The translations under genes and the position numbers were made by a program. From positions 56,219,931-56,283,930 of the forward strand of contig CM034303.1 of assembly GCA_019925795.1 (NCBI GenBank): a stretch of DNA of 64,000 nt. Direction: 5' to 3'. The notes under the pieces are model-generated. The model searched no databases. It had not been told where the DNA came from and was given only the letters and a program-made list of their open reading frames with translations. Source of the stretch: Dendrobium chrysotoxum. Taxonomy: Eukaryota; Streptophyta; Magnoliopsida; Asparagales; Orchidaceae. Each line of letters starts with the position of its first letter. Within the stretch, counting starts at the first letter, position 1. Of the stretch, positions 20,721-33,152 are shown piece after piece.

Positions 20721-22261
20721 TTGGATGAATACTACCAAACTGTAAGACACCCTATTAGGCTTGTTAATTTTATGGCGGAACTTAAAGTTGAGGAGGCAGA
20801 AGAAGCTGACGAAGAACCACTACCCGTAGAAACCTGTCAGGTTATTTCGATGACACTAGTGGCTTCAATAAAAAAGGAAAGAGAAGCACTCTCCGAATCA
20901 TGTATGATGGTATTGTAAATGGATTATAATTCAGAGGAAGACTTGTATTTTCCAGAAGAAGATGAATCAGATCCTGATATTGCTTCACAGATGGAGCAGG
21001 TAAATTTGGGCAGTGATTCTGAATCAATGGATGAATCTCCAGACGCGACAATGGCTGACTCTGAAGAAAATGCACTGTCAAATGAGTCTGAGCAAGAAGA
21101 GATCGCTCAGGTGCAACTGAGAAGTGATAAAATGCTACCATCTCCGCCCAAGAAAGGGACCCTATTGATGACAAAGGGAAGGAGATAATAGTAAATGCAG
21201 ATATCATCCCTAAGAACACAAAAAAGAAAGACACTGCAGCCAAAGGGATAGATTATAATATTCTATCTCATTTGAGAAAGATTCCTACACAACTTAGTAT
21301 ATACGATCCTCTGGTGATGTCTAAAGACTTGCGGGAAATATTGATTCAGGCTCTCAAGGACCCCGAAAGATATAAGGCATATTTTGCTGAGCGTAATCTG
21401 ATAGAAGTCTTGCAAGTTTGGAATGAACCAATCATTACTTTTGCTGAGGATGATATGATGCTTGGAACGGCAGACCAAAATTGCCCTCTATATATTACTG
21501 CAGAGAGTGACATAATGATAATAAGTCAAATTCTGATTGATCCCGGGTCCTCTATCAATCTTATGAGCTTGAAATCACTAAGATCATTATGTCTCGATGT
21601 ACAACATCTCGGGCCAGACAAATTGATGGTGCAGGGTTTCAATGAGAAGGGGCAAAAGACCCTAGGATCATTCATGCTCTCCCTAACATTTAGGGAACTT
21701 CATATTGAGGCAAAGTTTCATGTTATCGACGTGGACACCTCATTCAGGGCACTTCTAGGTCACCCGTGGTTGCATGATTACGGCATGGTTCCGTCGACAC
21801 TACACCAATATATGAAGTATATTAGGGATGGAGAAGAGTTTAGAATCTCTGGTGATATTCATCCCTTTGCGGTCCATGAGGCAAAAATCTATGAAGATGC
21901 CAGGTACTTCATCCCCAAGGAGTCAAAGACATCGAGTTCTCTCGAGACTAAGGAAGCAAACCTAAAGGATGCAAGGCGGCCCAAACAAGAAGATGAAAAG
22001 AAGCAAACAGGGAGAAAGAAGGCGACGCCAACTCTCCCTAAAGAAGCGATCACTCCTAGATCAAGAAAATATGTGCCTCACTTAGGGAGTGACACAGACG
22101 AGGATAAGGCTGCCCCGACTAAATCTCAGAAAATACGCCAATCAACAGTTAGGGGGAAGAAGAAGATAAAATATTCAGATGATGACTATGACTACGAGTC
22201 TATATACATTAATAATGTACAACATGTTCTATCAAGAAGAATAGATAATATAAAAATTTAG
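20721..22261 (+). pseudogene. Giant element aspartic protease region
   Basis: A linker (20721-21188) with acidic tails leads into a 329-residue open frame at 21272-22261. It includes YDPLVMSKDLREILIQAL, then the protease motif ILIDPGSSINLMSLKSL with D-P-G-S as active site (usually D-S/T-G-S/A in this group), and the flap-side FRALLGHPWLHDYGMVPSTLHQ. A charged tail with DDDYDYESIYINNVQH ends it. The domain would cut the Gag-Pol polyprotein. It is the longest intact frame of the giant element. The Pro in the active-site triad may be native to the lineage or a mutation; I cannot tell. Confidence 0.75.
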
Positions 22262-22323
22262 ATAATGAATGTATAGTCACACGTATTCCCCCACAACACT
22301 TCAAAGAAATTGTTCCCCGAGAG

Positions 22324-23778
22324 GTGCATAATGTTGAGGAACTCGTAACATTTTATGTGCCTCCCCTAAGACAAAGGGACGGGCTAAGAATCTTATTTTA
22401 TAAATATGGAGAGCGTGAGGAGGAAGGGAGTCAAGATTGGCTCTACAGACCCATTGAACGTCAGGAATTAGTACTCACGAGAATGCCCATATTTAACATC
22501 GAAAATATTCGAAGGATGTTGCAAAAATAAGCTAGAATTCGCACTCCTGTACAACAACTCCATACATGTTTAAAGCTCTGGTATCGAAGAAATCCCCATA
22601 CGATGTGAAGAAAGGATATTCTCGGAAGGAGAGGCGTCATATTCGTCGTATATAAGCATCCTCGAAAAGAGACATGTCAAGTCATCACTTGCAAGGAAGT
22701 TGAACCCAATGATGATTCTGAGAGGGAAGTTTATGAAGTTGATGACTATGATGAGCAGCCTATAGAAGCCGAGCCTGCACCTGAAGAACTTGAAGATGGT
22801 AGACATATGCCTACTATGGATGAGTTAAAAGAAGTCAACTTGGGAATCGAGAAGGACCCTCACCCAACCTTCATTAGTTCCCTTATGCTAGAAGACCAAG
22901 TGGAAGAGATAAAAGAACTCCTCTGTGAATTCAGGGGCAGCTTTGCCTGGATATATGCTGAGATGCCTGGCTTATCCCCTGAGATAGCAGTTCTTAGATT
23001 AGCAATCAAGCCTGACGCAGTGCCTGTTAAACAAGCTCCAAGGAGAATGAGATTGGAGATTGAGGAACAGGTGATTGCTGAAACGAAGAAGCTTAAAGAA
23101 GCGGGATTCATCCGTGAAGAGAAATATGCCGATTGGATCACCAATATCATCCCTATGAAGAAGAAGAATGGTTAGATACGTATCTATATTGACTTTCGGG
23201 ACCTCAACAAGGCGTGTCCTAAAGACAATTTTTTGCTTCCTATATCAGAACTTCTGGTTGACAACACGTCTAACTATGATATGTTCTCGTTTATGAACGG
23301 ATCGTCGGGCTACAATCAGATCAAGATGTCACCAAAAGATGAAAAATATACATCATTCAGAACACCCATTGGTATTTTTTGCTATACAGTCATGCCCTTT
23401 GGCCTGAAGAACGCTGGTGCCACCTACCAGCGGGTAATAACACGTATATTTGATGAGTTGATACATCAGAAGGTTGAGTGTTATGTAGATGACCTGGTCG
23501 TTAAGAGCATAGACCAAAAAGATCATCTAAATGACCTAAGGAAGTTTGACCTGAAGATGAATCCTCTAAAATGTGCTTTCGGAGTCTCCTCCGATAAATT
23601 CCTTGGGTACGTTGTTCACCATCGAGGATTCAAAATCGACCCCAATAAGATTAAGGCGATCATTGAGATGTCACCTCCAGAAACCTTCGACAGCTCCGCT
23701 CCTTGCAAGGACAACTGGCTTTCATTTGAGGATTCATATCGAATCTGTCGGGTAGGTGCCAACCATTTTCAAAGCTAA
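22324..23778 (+). pseudogene. Giant element reverse transcriptase
   Basis: After a linker (22324-22806), the RT reads KQAPRRMRLEIEEQVIAETKKL, GFIREEKYADWITNI and, after a TAG at 23173, IYIDFRDLNKACPKDNF. The active-site box YVDDLVVKS is intact (about 23479-23505). The first catalytic Asp, expected in FMDGSSGYNQI, is Asn here (FMNGSSGYNQI), so the enzyme should be dead even without stops. The C-terminal FGVSSDKFLGYVVHHRGF thumb motif is present. A frameshift follows near 23680. Confidence 0.85.
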
Positions 23779-24320
23779 TGAAGAAAGACGTCCGCTTCAA
23801 ATGGGATGTAGAATGTCAGGAAGCATTCGATAGTATTAAGAGATACTTGTTGAACCCACCCATTCTTGCAGCGCCAATTTAGGGGAAGCCTCTTATATTA
23901 TATACGACAGCTCTAGAAGAGTCCCTCAGAGCATTATTGGCCCAACATAATGAAGAGGGAAAAGAAAATGTGCTCTACTACATTAGTCGGAGATTAATTG
24001 GAGACGAAGTGCGATATTCCCCAATTGAGAATCATTGTATGGCGTTCATCTTTGCAGTCCAGAAGCTCCGCCATTACATGCTCTCGCACAAAATTACCTT
24101 GATATCAAAGATCAATCTGATGAAATTCTTGATGACAAAACCAACATTGACAGGTCGTTTAGCAAGGTGGACAGTGTTATTACTGTAATTTGATATTGTG
24201 TACATGCCACAGAAGACTGTAAAGAGACAAGCTTTGGCAGATTTTCTCGTTGCACATCCAATTCCACTAGACTCTCCACTCAATAATGATTTATCTGATG
24301 AACAAATCATGCAAGTTGAT
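23779..24320 (+). pseudogene. Giant element gypsy-type RNase H (first RNase H)
   Basis: Reads WDVECQEAFDSIKRYLLNPPIL, then LYYISRRLIGDEVRYSPIENHC and FAVQKLRHYMLSHKI, the RT-linked RNase H of gypsy elements. It continues as a connector to ADFLVAHPIPLDSPL at 24237-24280. Stops at 23881 and 24186 break it. The solo LTR insertion begins ten bases further on. Confidence 0.8.
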
Positions 24321-24329
24321 GAATAGGAG

Positions 24330-25596
24330 TGATATATCATCAAAAAATTATCTTGGTCAGGCACGAATCTCGAAGCAAATAAAGTTAGAAACGTCAAAAA
24401 TTGATTCGGCAACCATTTGAACTCCAATTTCTATAAACTTATAGTCGAACTGAGCATCTCAGAAATACGAACCCGACGACACCAAAATCGACCCAATCCG
24501 AGCCCAAATGGGCCCAAATCAAAGACTCGAAGCACTTTTGGAAGGATTAAACCATAATTTGGGTTACCAAACAGTCTCTAATCATAACATGCTTATAGTC
24601 GAATCGAGCGGCTTGACCAGACGAATCTAACGAGCCCAAGATCGTTGAATTCTGATATCATTAAGACCTTCAGATGCTTGATAAATGGTCCACGATCAAG
24701 GGATTCATCATCGGCCGTCCATCCAAACCACTCCACATTTGCCCTTGCTCCTCCTCCTATTTACGGGTCGTGCCATCCTCCAAAAACTATAAATAGCCCC
24801 TCATTTCTCTTAAGAGAGGAGGGAAGCCAAGGGAGAAGAATGAAGAGAAGGAAGAAAGCTTTAGCCGCCTGGCTCCTCTTTGACCACCGCCGGGGTTCTG
24901 CCGCACCACCGCCGGACTACCAGAGGCCCGTACTCCTGCCGGACCACCACCAGAGGCCCGCACTCCTGCTGGACCACCACCTGAGGCCAGTACGCCTGTT
25001 GGAACACCACATGAGACCCGCACTCCTGCCGGATCACCACCTGAGGCCCGCACTTCTGCCGGACCACCACCTAAGGCTCAAACTTCTGTCAGACCACTGC
25101 CTTACATCTATGGTCCTCTCGACCCTTGTCGCCTGCTGACTACGGGCCTTTCAACCTCCAACACCAGCCAATTATGGTTTTTCTGACCTCCATCGCCTGT
25201 CGACTACGATCCTCCCGACCTCGTCGCCTACCGACTAGAGTCCTTCCGACCGTCGTTGCTTGCCAACTATGGTCAGCCAACCCAACCAACATGTATATAT
25301 TGACTCCCACCATGTAATTCTCTCAATATGATGTATATTGGCTATATCAAGCCAAGTCCTTCCCCTAAACGGAGGGCCTTATTTGTAATCAACTACAAAT
25401 ACTAGTGGATTCATTCAAACTGGGCCAAGCCCCGTGGTTTTTCCCCCTTTTTAGGGGTTTCCAAGTAAAAACTCTGGTGTCTCATATGAATGTAACACAC
25501 ACTCTCTCTTATCTGATTGCATGTCAGATCTTCGTACAATGCTAAGACGTTTAGCTTTATATTTCTCTACCGCCGCGAATACTTCAGGACGCAACT
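24330..25596 (+). mobile_element. Solo LTR of family A inserted in giant pol
   Basis: 1267 bp starting TGATATATCATC and ending CGCAACT, flanked by AGGAG at 24325-24329 and 25597-25601. The pol frame resumes after it. It matches the A1 LTR, including its start, a TATA box at 24788-24795 and the tail ending in CGCCGCG...CGCAAC. It carries a 30-bp minisatellite at about 24905-25105. A solo LTR arises when two LTRs of one insertion recombine and remove the interior. Confidence 0.9.
24905..25105 (+). repeat. 30-bp minisatellite in solo LTR
   Basis: Units such as GGACCACCACCTGAGGCCCG plus CACTCCTGCC repeat with an exact 30-bp step. It lies about 110-310 bp downstream of the TATA box, so it would be in the transcribed leader. 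Confidence 0.88.
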
Positions 25597-25601
25597 AGGA
25601 G

Positions 25602-26090
25602 AAATTACAATTTTGGGAGATGTATTTTGATGGAGCATCATCAATCAAATCTCCTAGACCCCTAAATCTCGCAAAAGCCCAAGCTGGCATCGGTGTCATT
25701 TTTATAGAACCCGAGGGAGGCATCATGAGATTCTCATTCAGTCTAACTGAACCTCGGACCAATAATGAAGCCGAATATGAAGCTCTCATAGCAGGACTGG
25801 AGATTGCGATTGGTTTCCAAATCATGAATCTCCAAATTTTTGGTGATTCATAACTTGTGATAAATCAAATTCTGGGTATTTACAAGATTTGTAAACTTGA
25901 ATTAGCCCACTATCACCGGTGGGCTCTCGAGCTTCTAAAATAAGTGCCGAATGTGAAGATAACTCGAGTTCCTCGAGGACAGAATCAAAAAGTAGATTGT
26001 CTAGCCAAATTGGTGAAAGAGCTTGCAAGTGAAGACAAGAAGCCACCTATATTTATTGCGGTTGAAAATCGCCAGGTCTTAGCGCCAGCA
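25602..26090 (+). pseudogene. Giant element second RNase H (Tat-specific aRH)
   Basis: Begins FWEMYFDGASS, the first catalytic Asp. It continues GIGVIFIEPEGG, TNNEAEYEALIAGLEIAI (catalytic Glu) and LQIFGDS (third Asp). A TAA follows at 25851, then LVINQILGIYKICKLELAHY, and later VPRGQNQKVDCLAKL with the fourth Asp. The second, acquired RNase H between gypsy RNase H and integrase is a hallmark of Tat elements. All four acidic positions are seen, but the frame has stops at about 25851 and 25940. Confidence 0.85.
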
Positions 26091-26299
26091 ATCTTATAAT
26101 TCCCACGGGCAGAGGGAGTACCGGATTCAGGCCAACAGGATACAACCCCAGTTGATCCCCGACCTCCCCAACAGATCACTACTGAAAATCAACCAGGAGA
26201 ATGCCATGTAATCAAGAGACGAAGAACCAGTAGATGCTCGGAGTCGTGGCTATATTTCCTAGATGTTGAAGTCGAAGATGATTGGAGGTAACCATTCAT

Positions 26300-27533
26300 C
26301 GACTACTTCAAAGAAAGTAAACTTCCGACAGATAAATTTCTGGCTACATAAGTTCAGAAGAGGGCATTGCGATACGTATTTATCAATGATACGCTGTATC
26401 GACGGGTGTTTGACCAGATGTGGCTACGATGCCTAGGGACCAAGGAAGCTGATAAAGTAGTAGCAGAAGTTTATGAAGGACTCTGTGGAGCGCACCAGTC
26501 AGGTCCTAAGATGGCTGCTAAAATTAAGAGAATGAGTTATTATTGGCCAATAATGGTGACAGATTGTATTAACCACGCTAAGAGGTGCCATGAGTGTCAA
26601 ATTCACGGTGATGTTATACATCAACCGTCAAATCCGCTGCACCCAACAGTTGCATCCGGGCCATTTGAATGCTAGGGTACCGATATAATCGGGCCGATAG
26701 ATCCACCATCATCAGTCGGGCATCACTTTATATTTACAACTACAGACTACTTCTCCAAGTGGGCAGAAGCGGCTCCGTTCAAAGAAGTCACATCTGAACA
26801 CGTGATTAACTTCTTCACCCATAACGTCGTCTATAGATTTGGTGTAGCGCGCTGTGTGATCTCAGATAATGGCATTGCATTTAAAAGTATAAAAATATAG
26901 AAGTTCATCGAGCGGCATAAGATCGATTGACGATATTCATCAATATACAACCCAAGGGCCAATGGCTTAGCAGAAGCCTTCAATAAAACACTGGTAAAAT
27001 TATTGAAGAAGATCCTCACCGAGAATAAGAGAGAGTGGCATACAAAGATGGCAGAAGCATTATGGGCATACCGTACAACCAACAAGACGCCAACTAAAGC
27101 CACTCCCTATTCATTAGTGTTTGGAGTTGAAGCAGTATTACCACTAGAGATCGAACTACCGTCACTTCGAGTTGCCGTCCAATATGACCTCACTCAAGAG
27201 CAAAATGCTCACCTTAGAATGGAGGAGCTCAACACACTCGACGAAGTAAGGTTACAAGCCCAATAAAATTTGGAGATCTATCAAGCAAGGATGACAAAAT
27301 CCTTTGATCGAATGATGCGTCATCGATCATTTCAAGAAGGGGAATTGGTCCTGGTGCTGAAAAGGCCAATTATCCCTCACCGAAAAATTGGTGGTAAATT
27401 CATATCCAATTGGGAGGGTCCCTTTGTTATCGAGAAAGTGTATCAAGGAGGAGCCTATCATTTGATCGACCTGGAGGGCCAGAGACATATGCCGCCGATC
27501 AATGGCCGATACTTGAAGAAATACCATGTATAG
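26300..27533 (+). pseudogene. Giant element integrase
   Basis: The zinc-binding H-H-C-C part reads YEGLCGAHQSGPKMAAK...YYWPIM and then CHECQIHGD. The core has GTDIIGPID (first Asp), VISDNGIAF (second Asp) and NGLAEAFNKTL (Glu), so the catalytic triad is intact. Downstream are WAYRTTNKTPTKATPYSLVFG, HRSFQEGELVLVLKRPI and the end GRYLKKYHV with TAG at 27531. Stops at 26673, 26899 and 27264 interrupt it. Integrase would insert the cDNA copy into nuclear DNA. Confidence 0.88.
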
Positions 27534-27639
27534 GGATAATGATATGCTTAAAGTATTCTATACTTTAAATGTACTCATCGACATGTGTATGACTCATCTT
27601 TAAAATTCTCTTGTAATACAAGAATGTATTTCAAAAAAA

Positions 27640-28430
27640 AAACCTCTTTACCAGATAGGGGGCATTTTAAATATTTATTCGGGTCGACATCGCGCCACAT
27701 GTCTAGATCTCTGAATAAATATTTAAAATCTTAAAATTCCAAGTTTGGAATTTGCCCAAAAAAAAACCTCCTTACCAGACAAGGGGCATTTTAAATATTT
27801 ATTAGGGTCGACATCGCATCGCCTGCCGAGATCTCTGAATAAATATTTAAAATCTCAAAATTCCAAGTTAGCCCAAAAAAAACCTCCTTACCAGACAAGG
27901 GGCATTTTAAATATTTATTCGGGTCGACATCGCGCCGCATGCCGAGATCTTTGAATAAATATTTAAAATCTCAAAATTTCAAGTTTGCCCAAAAAAAAAC
28001 CTCCTCGCTAGACAGGGGGCATTTTAAATATCTATTCGGGTCGACATCGCGTCGCGTGCTGAGATCCATGAATAAATATTTAAAATCCCAAAATTCCAAA
28101 TATTTTAAAAAAAGAGACATTTTTATATTTATTCGGGTCGACATCGCGTTGCATGCCGAAATCCCCGAATAAATATTTAAAATATTGAAAGGCTAAATTC
28201 CTCCCACCCTGAGGATTCCCCTGCAAGGCAGAAGGCATCTGAATACTCATTTGGGTTGACATCATGCTACATGCCGAGATCCCTAAGTGAATATTTAAAG
28301 CTTCAAAATTTTCAAATTTATCCCATTTCAAAACCTCCCTACGAGACGGGCGGATACTCAAGTGTTTGTTTGGGTCGACACCGTGCTACGTGCCGGGATC
28401 CCCAAATAAATATTCAAATCATCAAGTCTT
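27640..28430 (+). repeat. ~117-bp tandem hairpin repeats downstream of pol, 7 units
   Basis: Units begin ACCTCCTTACCAGAC near 27641, 27767, 27882 and 27999, then become more diverged. Each holds an inverted repeat, ATTTAAATATTTATTCGGG...CCGAATAAATATTT, around a conserved GTCGACATCGCG loop. A stray copy lies at 29330-29405. Confidence 0.88.
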
Positions 28431-29640
28431 ATTTTCCTGTGAACAGGGATACGATGAATTCCATTGTTAACACATATATGCGGGTGATTTTTCTAAAAAT
28501 TTGGGACACCATTCTCCTCTAGTGTATCAAGTTTTCGAAAGTCAAGAAAGAGACTTTTATAACTACATGCTCCAATAAATCGAGCCAAAAAGCTTGAAGT
28601 TTTCCAACAGCCTGAAGCTTAAGATTTGGATGGCCGGATCGCTGGCAACTCCGTCTACTCAACACGCTAGAAGAAAGGCCGTAGTAGCGGAACTCCCACT
28701 TCGTTAACCCGTCAGTAGGGACTGTAGGAAGAACGAAGGCTGATTTGACTCGACAAATTTCAGTAGTCGTAGTACACAAAACTCTCCTAATTGACCAGAG
28801 AATCAAAGTTCCAGTGGGAAGGATAAGTCGCGAACAACTACCGAATATCTGTAGACTCCAAAACTGCAACCGCAAAGGATGAATTTAAATCTACCAACTT
28901 CAGTAGATTCAGCATTGGGAAGCACATTGCCCATAGCTCAAGTCTGAAGCCTGAATGAGTGTAAGAGGCTGGATCCAACACGCCCAAATATGGCTGGATC
29001 GCTGGCAATTCTGTCTACTCAACATGCCATAAGAATGGCCATAGTAGAAGAACTCTCATTTTAGCAACCAGAGGACAAAGAGCTATCAAATCATAGCTCA
29101 CCTAATCTGATGAACTAAAATGATTTGGATTGAAGTCTCCTCGACTAGTTAAGGATTAGGATACTACCTACATTTGGTACTATCAATCAAATTCGAAACC
29201 TGCAAACTTTCCACCAAGTCCGTCGCACAAAGCATAGGACAAGAAAAAGCTAAAATCCCTAAAGTTTGAAGCTACGACCATTGGCCCCAGCCAGTGGCTA
29301 AACTGACGCTCATAACTGCCCCCAAAGACAGGGGCATTTTAAATATTTATTTGGGTCAACATCATGTCATGTGCTGAAATCCCCAAATAAATATTTAAAA
29401 TCCCCTTGTGGCATCAAAACAAGTCTAAAATAGAGTACGGGATAGGTCAGAGGACATCACAAAGTATAAAATAGTCCAAAATACAGTCCAGAGTACAACA
29501 ACAATAACAAAATAGTCCAGAGTATGACACAGAAACTAGCTCAAGAAGCAAAACAGAAAAGAACAAAAATCCTCCATGTATATATAATCAATCATCATGA
29601 GGTACAAGTACAGTGGGACTCAAGACACCACAGGAGTACA
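28431..29640. other. Giant element 3' untranslated region
   Basis: No gene seen. A roughly 75-bp direct repeat lies at 28631-28706 and 28991-29066 (GGCTGGATCGCTGGCAA and following). One more hairpin unit occurs at 29330-29405. Confidence 0.55.
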
Positions 29641-29669
29641 AACTAACAAAAAGGAGAGAGACAAAAACA

Positions 29670-32600
29670 TGTTAGAAGAGGCGGGCCTGTAAGCTCTCCA
29701 GCCGTCTAGTAACCTCATCCAAGGTTTGGAACTCTGACTGAGCTCTCTAGAACTGCTTTACAGCTAGTGCTAGTGAAGAGTCGGCCTCCATAATCTCCTG
29801 CTGTAAGGACCGGTAGCGCTGCTCCTCCCTCCTAGTACGGCGATCCCGCCGGTCGCGTCCTTCTTGCAGGTGGCATGTCCTGAACAACATCTATCTGATA
29901 TCCCTCCAGAGATCTTGCATGCGTGTGGCCAGCCTGTCCATCTCCTGAGTCATGCTAGAAGAACTCTGGCAGTGTCTCCTCATAGCCTCTACACTACGGT
30001 CTACTCAGTCGTGGACGTCGTAAGCCAGCACCCTGCGACTAGCAACCATCTTCTCTAACTACAGAAGAGTAACTCCAACTCGGGTAACAGAAAGGGACCT
30101 CAGCTGCTGGATGCAAAACTCTACCTTGCAGCATACTGCCTCCCAAAAACGTAGCTTGGTGGCGTCCACCCCAAAATCGGCAAGCAGGCCGAGGACCCGG
30201 TCAGCGGAAGAAGTAAACCCAACCCAAGACTCTGGAGTGTTTGGGTCAACGCTAAAAACTAAACTCCTCAAAACCTCCACTAAGTGGCTGCACATGTCAG
30301 CAATCATGGGGTCTGGAGGTAGAGGAGCTTAGCAAGGAATCTCTGAAGTGTAATCGAACCCCTCAGGCACTGTACAGAGAATTACAAATGATTAATATGA
30401 TCACAAATATTATGATAATACATTTAAAATAAATTAATTTATAATTAATACCTAACTGAGGAAGGCCCCACTGAGTCTGCTGGGTAACTGACTGGGATGG
30501 AAGAGTGGCCTGCAGGGTCAGCCGAGTAGCCCTCAGGGAAGAAAGAGAACTCTGAAGGGACCAAGTCTGACGTCGGCTGTGTGTACAACGTCCCCCCAAA
30601 GAACTCTGTAAGTAAAGCAGCGCCAGTCTCGAAGACTCGCCTGGACAGAACAATTGTTGGGGTCCACCGGAAAGGAGAAGTCACTGGAAGGTCCTGGTAT
30701 ACTGTACCCGGTAAAGTCTGACCTCCTCGGCTCTTGTATGCTCTCCCTGAGGTCTATGGGAGGAGGAAGAGCGTCTACAGAACGTCTAAAAGGAGTCACA
30801 CGCTGAGAACTAGTCCGTCGATCAGAGGGCTGGGAAACCTCTATGTGATGTGGCGCAGGTCCCACATCTGGAACTCTAGAAGGAGAAGGAACAACGGGCC
30901 CAGCAATTGTATGGGCCTCAATGTGTGTCCCTGCACCAAATAATATATTTTAATTTATCAAAATTATATCAAAGCTGAGAAGAAAGAAAGGAGAAAGGGT
31001 AAGGAAGTACCTCTGCTACCTACAGTTTCTGGAAGACCCCGACGAGACCTCTGTCCCCTCAGTAACCCAAGCTCCTGTATCTGGCGCTCATACCTCCTAG
31101 CACCGTGCTCCAAAGTGGCTCTGAAAGACTGTCGTACCCAAGACAGTTTGGTGTAACTGACCCCCGTACTAACAGACGGCTCTACCAAAAGAAAGCTGAA
31201 ACCTATCCCCAGCCTCAGTAAGTGTGACCAAGTAAAAGCTGCAGCGTAGAAATGGGTCTCTTGTGGAACTATGTCCATCTAACGTCTGTCTATAACTCCG
31301 GGGATAAGTGGTCGTCCGTCGTAAGCTGTGGCCTGAGAGAGTCTAAATTGTCTGGCTATCCTGTTGAGCTGTTAGCCCTCCAAAGTCACTGTGGTGCCTG
31401 CTCGGTAACACAACCAACCCGGGCGAATACTGATGAAGTACTCAACAATAAGTAAACTCTCTCTCCTTAGTAATAAAGTGTGTCTGCCTCTATGGTCAAG
31501 ATCATCCACCACGACGGTACCTCTCTGATGAGGCGACAAACCAAAAACATCTTACTGGTGAACCAGGGAGAACCGGTCTGAAATTAGCTGTGGGGAGAAG
31601 AAGAAGAGGCGGATCCTCTCTGACTCAAAGGTGGAAGACGCCTGAGATAGCTGAAGGACTGTAGGGTACCCCCTCTGAAGAAAGTAGGAAGGAGTCTCTG
31701 AGCAGGAGAAAGAACCCCTCACATATAAGTGGACCCAGGCGTATAAGTACTGCCACGGTAGAACTGAATCCCGCACCTCTAAAGAATTGGCCTCATAAAT
31801 GGTCCACAGGACCCTATACACTCTGGCAAGAATAGCTGGAGCTAGGGCGAGTCTCTATCCCTGTGCCAACTAACTGGCTACAAACAAAACACTTTACCTC
31901 AAAGAGCCTGCCCAGAGTGAAAGTACGAAGGTGCTGAGCCAGAGTGCTAAGAAACCTGTCATAAGCAGATCTTCATCGATCCCTGCCAAACCTGGGGAAG
32001 TGTAACCAGCTGAAGAAGAAGGCTCAGTGGTCTCCTCTGACAACGGAGTGCTGTGATGCAAACTAAGTCCGAACGGGTCGTACAGTGAAACTCGAATGGT
32101 AGAAAGGTACCTCTCCTGGAGAAAGCTGCGAACCCAAACTTGCACGGGCATCGAAGTCCTAAAACGCCCCGACAAGCCTAAAGCTCTGAAGGTCCGTCGG
32201 TAGTGCTCTAAAGTGGTGGGGTAAACCTCTGGCAGAAGCAGTCTCCCTCTCCTATCACCATCCACTGAAGGAACCCGATAAAAAAGCTGCCCGTCCGGAG
32301 GCACACACTTCTCAAAATTGTGTCCAAAAACTGGTACCCCGTAGACCATCTGCAAGTCTGAAAGGGTAACTGTAAGCTCATCATCTCGGACCCAACAAGT
32401 ACGGCACCCAACATCCCAAAACTCAACCGAACCTCAGGCCTAAGAAGTAGGAAGGCGTCCGTAGTCAAATAGTGAGGCGTACACTGCCTCGTAAATCCTT
32501 ACCACCTGAAGAATCTCCCTGTGCGCTTGAAGAATGTACCGGGCCCAGTAAACATACCCGCTGACCGGGCTCTGAACCTGACCAACTGTTGAATCCCTCG

Positions 32601-33068
32601 GCCACTCTGGAGGTGACGGCTGTAACTGGCGGTGACTAAGAGGGCTGGACTACCCAACTGGCTCGACTGTGTCTGTGGCAGGCACTAAAACATTGCAGGT
32701 ACCTCAGCCGACCTGTGCCATAGAACTCTCCAACGGGTGGTACTCTCCGTACTGTAACCTGAGACTAGTGACCCACCTGTCCGGGTCCTCAAAAGTAACA
32801 AGTCCTCGGGAAGCTTCGGGAGAAGAGGGAAGCGAACAAAGAAGTCGTGGAAGATGTCACGCCCCTGCAGCATATCTTGGTGCTGCTCCAGTTTGTCCTG
32901 AACATCAACATCACCCTGAGGGTCACGTCGATCGATGGCCTCCCAAAGGGCATCCTCACTAGGCTCTCCATGAGGCAGGTCGTCGGGTCTCTGCAAATGA
33001 AACATCTCCTGCACAAGGAGAGAATGAAGATATGTCAAAAAGCAATTGTGGTAATCATGTATGCCCAA
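29670..33068 (-). pseudogene. Antisense ORF between pol and 3' terminal repeat
   Basis: Runs opposite to gag-pol. Open pieces on the minus strand are 33068-32685, 32468-31894 (two frames), 31821-31552, 31278-30964, 30865-30533 and 30307-30059. Reading right to left, VEFWDVGCRTCWVRDDELTV and TLSDLQMVYGVPVFG resemble the start of the plant mobile domain or of DUF7745-type domains, both linked to plant transposons. Two GT...AG introns look credible: 31010-30931 (donor GTACTTCC, acceptor TTTGGTGCAG) and about 30452-30370 (donor GTATTAATT, acceptor TCTGTACAG). Antisense extra ORFs in this position are known in Tat elements such as Grande and Retand. Function is unknown and domain assignment is weak. 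Confidence 0.5.
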
Positions 33069-33152
33069 AAGGGAAAGCTACTAAGGGTCATCAACTAACT
33101 TACAACAAACGTGATACGCTTTGGATGCGTACCACATTTGTTAGGCGGCATT
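33069..33152. other. Junction before giant 3' terminal repeat
   Basis: A polypurine tract is expected here, but only mixed sequence is seen (GATACGCTTTGGATGCGTACC and on). Confidence 0.5.
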
